NCBI GenBank assembly: GCA_050010255.1
Contig: JBEKLJ010000128.1
Span: 1 to 10,211 of the forward strand
DNA length: 10,211 nt
Direction: 5' to 3'
From: JBEKLJ01 sp050010255
GTDB taxonomy: Bacteria; Acidobacteriota; Terriglobia; Bryobacterales; Bryobacteraceae
Below are positions 6,422 through 10,211 of this stretch, one piece after another. The notes under the pieces were generated by a model, which was not told the DNA's origin, did no database searches, and was given only the letters and a program-made list of their open reading frames with translations. Numbering within the stretch: position 1 is the stretch's first letter; each line of letters begins with the position of its first letter. Made by a program: the position numbers and the translations under genes.

Positions 6422-6904
6422 TCAATCGAACAGCCCGATCTGTTCCCGGGGCTTGGGTTTGGGCTTCCGCGCCCTGAACGGACTGCCCACCACCCCGACA
6501 ACCTGCAACTCCGCCAGCGCCGAGCGGGGCACGAACACCTTCTGATTGTTGGAGGTAGGGTTTGGGGGGACAAAGGTGAAGCCGTGTGGTTCCAGTTGCA
6601 GCAGGTTGTTCGGCAGCAGGCCGTCCATGATTTCCCCATCGCGGAATCTCATCCGGATCCACACGCCGCTGGTCTTGGGGCGATTCAGGAACAGGCGGCC
6701 CCGGCTGGGCGGGTCGCCGGTGTCGAAATCTCTAACAAAATACAGGGCTTTGACCTCGTCGTAGGGAATCACCAAGGCGCTGCCCGAGGTCGTCAGCGCC
6801 TCGACCCCAGCGTCGGTGAGGTAGGTCTGGGGGCTGACAAACCCGTAAACCGGCTCCCGATCGAAGCGCCGGATGACGATCTTCTTGCTGGTCGAGCCTG
6901 CCAC
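6422..6904 (-). CDS. Hypothetical protein with C-terminal clamp-like peptide
   Basis: A 160-residue protein starting at a GTG (6904) preceded at 5 bases by GGAAG. It has no signal peptide and no membrane segment. The N-terminal 60 residues look like a small beta-rich domain (KKIVIRRFDREPVYGFVS, then ALVIPYDEVKALYFVRDF). A second strand-rich part reads VWIRMRFRDGEIMDGLLPNN, then LEPHGFTFVPP and VFVPRSALAELQVVGVVGSP. The 'FRDGE..DG' turn recalls small domains often seen in acidobacterial proteins of unknown function. A Lys/Pro/Arg linker (RARKPKPKPRE) then ends in QIGLFD at the very C-terminus. This fits the QxxLF sliding-clamp-binding consensus, so a link to replication or repair is possible (inference). 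It is divergent from xerD and convergent with the 2H gene. Confidence 0.75.
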   Translation of the reverse strand: MAGSTSKKIVIRRFDREPVYGFVSPQTYLTDAGVEALTTSGSALVIPYDEVKALYFVRDFDTGDPPSRGRLFLNRPKTSGVWIRMRFRDGEIMDGLLPNNLLQLEPHGFTFVPPNPTSNNQKVFVPRSALAELQVVGVVGSPFRARKPKPKPREQIGLFD

Positions 6905-6924
6905 AGGCTTCCGGGGAAACGGCG

Positions 6925-6941
6925 CCGCAGGGTTCCTGCGG
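6925..6941. repeat. Hairpin in the leader of the 160-aa gene
   Basis: CCGCAGG and CCTGCGG form a perfect 7-bp stem with loop GTT, 20-37 bases upstream of the GTG of the minus-strand 160-aa gene. On the minus strand it would sit in the 5' leader if transcription starts near the ATTGTA/TACAAT site at 6978-6983. A role in translation control is possible but unsupported. Confidence 0.35.
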
Positions 6942-6977
6942 GCGGCGCACCGTTCTCTTTCAAACAGTTCCGCGTTT

Positions 6978-6987
6978 ATTGTATCAT
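6978..6987. promoter_or_regulatory. Overlapping divergent -10 candidates (xerD / 160-aa gene)
   Basis: On the plus strand TATCAT (6982-6987) lies 8 bases before the GTG start of xerD. On the minus strand the same stretch reads TACAAT (6983-6978), about 73 bases before the GTG of the 160-aa gene. The whole gap between the two divergent genes is 91 bp, so promoters must lie here. The plus-strand site would give a near-leaderless xerD mRNA. No clear -35 boxes are visible in either direction. Confidence 0.3.
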
Positions 6988-6995
6988 TGGCACAA

Positions 6996-7895
6996 GTGCT
7001 TGGCGTGGCTTCGATCTCGGCGGAGATTCAGGCGTTTTTGGACTACTGCCGGGTTGAAAAGGGCTTGTCGGCCAATACGTTAGAGGCCTATGGCCGCGAT
7101 CTGGCCGGGTTTTCCAGGGCCTTCGACGCCTCGACGCCGGGTGAGTTTCCCGGGCCGGAGGCACTGGCCGCCTACCTGGATTCGCTCTACCGGCAGGGAC
7201 TGCAAAGCCGCTCGGTGGCCCGCCACCTCACCACGTTACGCAATTTCGCGGCCTTTCTGCTCCGGGAAGGCAAACTCAAGCGCGACCCGACGGCTTTCCT
7301 GAATCTTCCGCGGCAATGGATGAACCTCCCTAAGTTCCTGAGTCATATGGAAATAGACCGCCTGCTGGCAGCGCCCGACGCGACCGCGCCCGCGGGCTTG
7401 CGGGACCGCGCCATGCTCGAGCTGCTCTACGCCAGCGGCCTGAGAGCGAGCGAACTTTGTGAGGTGCAATTATCGGACTTTAGCGAGGAATTGGGGGTGG
7501 TTCGGGTTATCGGCAAGGGGGACAAGCAGCGGCTGGTACCGGTCGGGCGATCGGCGCTGGCGGCGGTGGGCGAGTACGTGCGCAGCGGACGGACGGCGCT
7601 GCTCAAGCGCCGCGCCAGCCGCTATCTGTTTGTGACTGCCCGCGGCAACCGCATGACACGGCAGGGGTTCTGGAAGCTGCTGCGGAAATATGGCATCCGG
7701 GCGGGGGTGCTCCGCCGCGTGACGCCGCACGTGCTCCGGCACAGCTTCGCCACGCACCTGCTGGAGGGCGGCGCCGACTTGCGCAGCCTCCAGACCATGC
7801 TCGGCCATTCCGATATCTCGACTACCCAGATCTACACGCATGTGATGCGCTCCCGGCTCCGCGAGACCGTGGACCGGCACCACCCGCGTGCGTGA
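6996..7895 (+). CDS. xerD: Tyrosine recombinase XerD
   Basis: A 299-residue site-specific recombinase of the phage-integrase superfamily. It acts with XerC at dif, under FtsK control, to resolve chromosome dimers at division. It has an N-terminal SAM-like core-binding domain (about 8-95: IQAFLDYCRVEKGLSANTLEAY without its last residues, then SVARHLTTLRNFAAFLL) and a C-terminal catalytic domain. The whole catalytic set is visible: R150 (SGLRASELCEV), K174 (GKGDKQRLVPV), H245 and R248 (HVLRHSFATHLL), H271 (LGHSDISTTQIY) and nucleophile Y280. These positions are within three of those of E. coli XerD. The start is GTG 6996; GTG 7005, three residues later, is as good, and neither has a Shine-Dalgarno. 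Longer upstream readings run into the divergent promoter region. XerD is favoured over XerC by the N-terminal sequence, but an unrelated integrase is excluded only by its length and context. Confidence 0.88.
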   Translation: MLGVASISAEIQAFLDYCRVEKGLSANTLEAYGRDLAGFSRAFDASTPGEFPGPEALAAYLDSLYRQGLQSRSVARHLTTLRNFAAFLLREGKLKRDPTAFLNLPRQWMNLPKFLSHMEIDRLLAAPDATAPAGLRDRAMLELLYASGLRASELCEVQLSDFSEELGVVRVIGKGDKQRLVPVGRSALAAVGEYVRSGRTALLKRRASRYLFVTARGNRMTRQGFWKLLRKYGIRAGVLRRVTPHVLRHSFATHLLEGGADLRSLQTMLGHSDISTTQIYTHVMRSRLRETVDRHHPRA

Positions 7896-7905
7896 GTGGA
7901 CTCTA

Positions 7906-7964
7906 CGCCTGTCGCTGGCGGGCCACGGTTTGGGCCCGGGCGGGCAGGCGGCAAGCGACAGGCG
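7906..7964. repeat. Perfect 11-bp inverted repeat before the cca-like gene
   Basis: CGCCTGTCGCT (7906-7916) and AGCGACAGGCG (7954-7964) are exact reverse complements separated by 37 nt. They lie in the 83-bp gap between the xerD stop and the ATG at 7979, ending 14 bases before that ATG. In the mRNA this would be a stable stem close to the ribosome-binding region (GGTAGG, 7967-7972). It could influence translation of the second gene or stop read-through from xerD, though no T-run follows. Confidence 0.5.
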
Positions 7965-7978
7965 GCGGTAGGCATCGT

Positions 7979-9325
7979 ATGAGCGACTACATGTTCATGT
8001 TGGAGAGCCACCTCGGCACGGAGCAGAACCGGGTGGTGAGCGAGGTCCAGGCTGCGGCGGCTGAGGCCAACGCCAGCGTTTTTCTGACGGGCGGCGCCAT
8101 GCGGGACATGCTGGGCGGCTTCCCAATCCGGGATCTGGATTTCACGATCGAGAGCGGCGCGGCGCTGAAGATCGCCAAGGCCGTGGCCAAGAAGACCGGC
8201 GCGCGGGTGTTGGAGGCCGACGAGCACCGCAAGTCGGCCGAGCTGCTGTTCTCCGGAGGGGTAACCGCCGCGATTTCGATGGCGCGGCGTGAGACCCCTT
8301 CGAAGCACGGCGCCCGGCCCGCCGTGACGCCGGCCACGATCCACGAGGACCTGCGCGGCCGCGACTTCACGGTAAACGCGGTCGCCCTGTCGCTCAACCG
8401 GGCTTCGCGCGGCTTGCTCATTGACCCCACCAACGGCCTGGGCGATCTGGAGCACAAGGAGCTGCGCGCGACGTACAACTACGCGCTCTACGATGACCCG
8501 CTTAGAATCCTGCGGCTGATCCGGCTGCGCGTGCGCCTGGGGTTCACGGTCGAGGAGAAGACGCGCCTGCAGTACGCCAACGTCCGCGCCGAGCGCCTCG
8601 AGGAGCGCATCCCCGCGCGCAAGCGGGCGGAGGAGTTGAGGCGCATCGCCGACGAGCCCACCGCGGCCGACATCTTCCGCACGCTGGAGGAGGAGAAGCT
8701 GCTCTACCTGTTCTCGCCTGCCCTGACCGGCGCGAAGGTGAACGTGCATGGCCTGGTGAAGCTTCACAAAGCCATGCAGCTCATTCGTTTCGGCGTGCGT
8801 CTCCCGCTGGACAATTTCGGCCTGTTCATGTACGCGCTCACCGAGAAGCTGACGCCCAAGGAGCGGGCGGGTCTGATCAAGGCCACGGCCATGCGGCAGT
8901 CGGAGGTCAACGCCTGGCGCAAGCTGGAGCCGCGGAGCAAGAAGCTGGAGCGGGTGCTCAAGTCGGCGAAGCTCAGCCGGCCTTCACAGGTCTATGAGGC
9001 GCTGTACCGGGCAGCCGGCGAAGAAGTGTTGTTCCTGCTGACCCGGTCGCCGCTGCGGCTGGTGCAGGACCGCGTCCGGAACTACCTGCAAAAGTACCTG
9101 CCAGCGGCCCAAGAGGTCACGGACGAGGAAGTGCAAGCCAAGGGGGCCACGCCCGGTACGGCTAAGTTCCACAGAATCAAGCAAGAGCTGATCGCGGCCC
9201 GGCTCAATGCGCGTGCCAAGCGGGTGGTGCCCGAGCCCGTCGCCGAGGCGGCCCAGGCTTCCGAGCCGGCGCCGCCCGCGGGCGCCCTGCGGAAACCGCT
9301 CACCCGCCAGCCCAGCGCGCGATAG
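7979..9325 (+). CDS. cca: tRNA nucleotidyltransferase / poly(A) polymerase family protein
   Basis: A 448-residue class II nucleotidyltransferase that adds CCA (or only A, or poly-A) to RNA 3' ends using CTP/ATP and metal ions. Motifs in order are: GGAMRD (38-43) with the catalytic pair DLD (D52, D54); HEDLRGRDFTVNAVAL (122-137); LIDPTNGLGDLEHKELR (147-163); DDPLRILRLIRLRVRLGF (172-189); and ERIPARKRAEELRRI (209-223). Near the end, TDEEVQAKGATPGTAKFHRI and AARLNARAKR match the usual C-terminal helix of the family. No HD phosphohydrolase domain is seen. The final 30 residues are a Pro/Ala-rich tail. The start ATG 7979 has GGTAGG upstream. A GTG at 7892, overlapping the xerD stop as GTGA, would add 29 residues, but that extension runs through the inverted repeat and has no family match. 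Substrate choice (CCA, A-only or poly-A) cannot be settled by eye. Confidence 0.87.
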   Translation: MSDYMFMLESHLGTEQNRVVSEVQAAAAEANASVFLTGGAMRDMLGGFPIRDLDFTIESGAALKIAKAVAKKTGARVLEADEHRKSAELLFSGGVTAAISMARRETPSKHGARPAVTPATIHEDLRGRDFTVNAVALSLNRASRGLLIDPTNGLGDLEHKELRATYNYALYDDPLRILRLIRLRVRLGFTVEEKTRLQYANVRAERLEERIPARKRAEELRRIADEPTAADIFRTLEEEKLLYLFSPALTGAKVNVHGLVKLHKAMQLIRFGVRLPLDNFGLFMYALTEKLTPKERAGLIKATAMRQSEVNAWRKLEPRSKKLERVLKSAKLSRPSQVYEALYRAAGEEVLFLLTRSPLRLVQDRVRNYLQKYLPAAQEVTDEEVQAKGATPGTAKFHRIKQELIAARLNARAKRVVPEPVAEAAQASEPAPPAGALRKPLTRQPSAR

Positions 9326-9437
9326 ACGGCCGGCGGCGGGGGTCGGTGTCTGTAAGCGATTGAAAAAGAGCGGTAGATAGGTGTGGGGAATTGTGTGAAA
9401 CGCGTCGCGGCATGCTACCAGCCCATGCGGCGACCGA
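9326..9437. other. Convergent intergenic gap
   Basis: The 112 bases between the stops of the cca-like gene and the permease hold only the hairpin at 9404-9434 and an A-rich stretch (GAAAAAGAG near 9362-9370). No reading frame or promoter was recognised. Confidence 0.4.
9404..9434. terminator. Hairpin between convergent genes, possible terminator
   Basis: GTCGCGGCATG (9404-9414) pairs with CATGCGGCGAC (9424-9434) with a single internal G-G mismatch and a 9-nt loop. It begins four bases after the stop of the minus-strand permease gene and lies 78 bases after the stop of the cca-like gene. That position fits a terminator serving the permease or both genes. A clean T-run is missing, so this is positional and structural evidence only. 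Confidence 0.4.
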
Positions 9438-10211
9438 TCAGCCCTCGTCGCGAAGCGTCGTGACAGGGTCGACGCTTGCCGCTCGGTTGGCCGGAAGGAA
9501 CACCGCCACGAGGCCGACCAGCGTCATCGAGGCGCAGGCAATGACGAAGGCGATCGGGTCGAGCGCCGACACCTGGAACAAGAGGCTCTTCATGAGGCTC
9601 GTGAGCGCAAACGCGCCAGCCAGTCCGATCGTCAGTCCCACGGCCACCATCGCCGCCGCGTTCCGTAACACCTCGGAGACGATCTCGCGCCGACCGGCGC
9701 CGAGCGCCATTCGGATTCCGATTTCCCGGCGTCGTTGGGTCACAGTCTGAGCGAGGACGCCGTACAGCCCGAACGCGGCCAACAGTGCGGCAACTATGGC
9801 GAAGGCCCCGATGACCCATGTCGACTGCTTCGTGTCAGTAAAGGTGCGTTCCTTCACCTGTTGCATCGTGCTCACGGGTCCGAGAGGCAGGCGGGGATCG
9901 ATTTGCCGGACAGCCTCGCGAACACCGGGCATCACGGCAGACACCGCTCCCCGTGTGCGCACGATCAGGCTTATCTCGCGTCTTGGCATCTGCGCCATCG
10001 GCACGTATACTATCGGCCGGTCCGGATCGTGGAAATTGCCGACCCGCTCGCTACGAATTACGCCGACGATTTGGACGTCCGCCAACTCGGCGGACGTTTT
10101 CACGTAGTCCCCCAGAGAAAGGTGGGCGACTTTCCCGACCGGATCAGCCACGCCGAGAGCCGCCGACAAGCGCCTGGCCAATTCCTGGTTCACCACGACG
10201 ACTCGAGGCGC
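9438..10211 (-). CDS. MacB/FtsX-type ABC permease, C-terminal part (cut by window edge)
   Basis: The last 257 residues of a permease whose 5' end lies beyond the window. The frame stays open to base 10211 (APRVVVVNQELARRL...), so the GTG at 10196 is internal. The visible part starts inside the periplasmic MacB-type core domain (VNQELARRL, DPVGK, VQIVGVIRSERV, PIVYVPMAQ, ISLIVRTRG, IDPRLPLGPVSTMQQ). It then has the FtsX domain with three membrane segments (about 132-155, 185-206, 217-239). Between the first two is the cytoplasmic signature RRREIGIRMALGAGRREI, and it ends with PANRAASVDPVTTLRDEG. This wording is characteristic of the 'acidobacterial duplicated orphan permease' group, about 800 residues with two FtsX domains and usually no partner ATPase next to them. 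Transported substrate unknown. It is convergent with the cca-like gene. Confidence 0.85.
   Translation of the reverse strand, partial: APRVVVVNQELARRLSAALGVADPVGKVAHLSLGDYVKTSAELADVQIVGVIRSERVGNFHDPDRPIVYVPMAQMPRREISLIVRTRGAVSAVMPGVREAVRQIDPRLPLGPVSTMQQVKERTFTDTKQSTWVIGAFAIVAALLAAFGLYGVLAQTVTQRRREIGIRMALGAGRREIVSEVLRNAAAMVAVGLTIGLAGAFALTSLMKSLLFQVSALDPIAFVIACASMTLVGLVAVFLPANRAASVDPVTTLRDEG

Noticed and set aside
7906..7964. Could the 11-bp inverted repeat next to xerD be a dif site?
   Set aside because: dif has two 11-bp arms around a 6-8 bp centre and an AT-rich core. Here the spacer is 37 bp and the arms are GC-rich.
7832..8767. 311-aa minus-strand open frame opposite xerD and the cca-like gene
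   Set aside because: It is antisense to clear catalytic motifs of two real genes; long opposite frames are common in GC-rich coding DNA and the translation has no family features.
1..10211. CRISPR arrays, tRNA genes, transposases, toxin-antitoxin or defence genes
   Set aside because: No regularly spaced direct repeats, no cloverleaf with a T-loop and CCA-compatible acceptor stem, and no matching protein motifs were seen on either strand.

Overview
The window is GC-rich and has the character of an Acidobacteriota chromosome (Bryobacterales/Solibacter-like is my best guess). That is an inference from three things: the partial macrolide-exporter-type permease at the right edge, which is the orphan FtsX/MacB permease class typical of Acidobacteria; palindromic REP-like repeats of the 'GGCTGAAGCC' kind; and several conserved-looking hypothetical proteins of unknown function. 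No rRNA, tRNA, CRISPR array, transposase, phage or plasmid gene was found.

Layout. Positions 1-965 hold no convincing gene. This stretch starts with a long imperfect hairpin (19-91) and then shows strong C-over-G and pyrimidine skew on the plus strand (about 340-800). Next comes a minus-strand block read from right to left. It begins with a membrane-fusion (RND/HlyD-type) efflux adaptor (5109-3895). After a 175-bp gap come an unrecognised 312-aa protein (3719-2781), a GAF-domain protein (starting inside the previous gene, ending at 2060) and a secreted YCF48/BNR-repeat protein (2063-966). The last two genes overlap by ATGA, and the three smaller genes look like one translationally coupled operon.

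The intergenic region 5110-5445 separates the adaptor from a divergent plus-strand gene and carries several strong hairpins of REP type. On the plus strand there follow a 113-aa hypothetical protein (5455-5796) and a 2H phosphoesterase of the 2'-5' RNA ligase family (5857-6420). The latter ends one base before the stop of a convergent 160-aa minus-strand hypothetical protein (6904-6422). That protein ends in QIGLFD, which looks like a sliding-clamp-binding peptide. A 91-bp divergent promoter region separates it from xerD (tyrosine recombinase, 6996-7895), followed by a tRNA nucleotidyltransferase / poly(A) polymerase family gene (7979-9325). An 11-bp perfect inverted repeat lies in the short xerD-cca gap. 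A convergent, 5'-truncated permease gene (10211-9438) closes the window.

Taken together the window is mostly ordinary chromosomal housekeeping (chromosome dimer resolution, tRNA 3'-end maturation or polyadenylation, RNA repair-type 2H enzyme, efflux) interspersed with lineage-specific proteins. I do not see a defence or biosynthetic system. The most original leads are the clamp-motif hypothetical protein next to xerD and the skewed, structured, gene-less 1-965 region.
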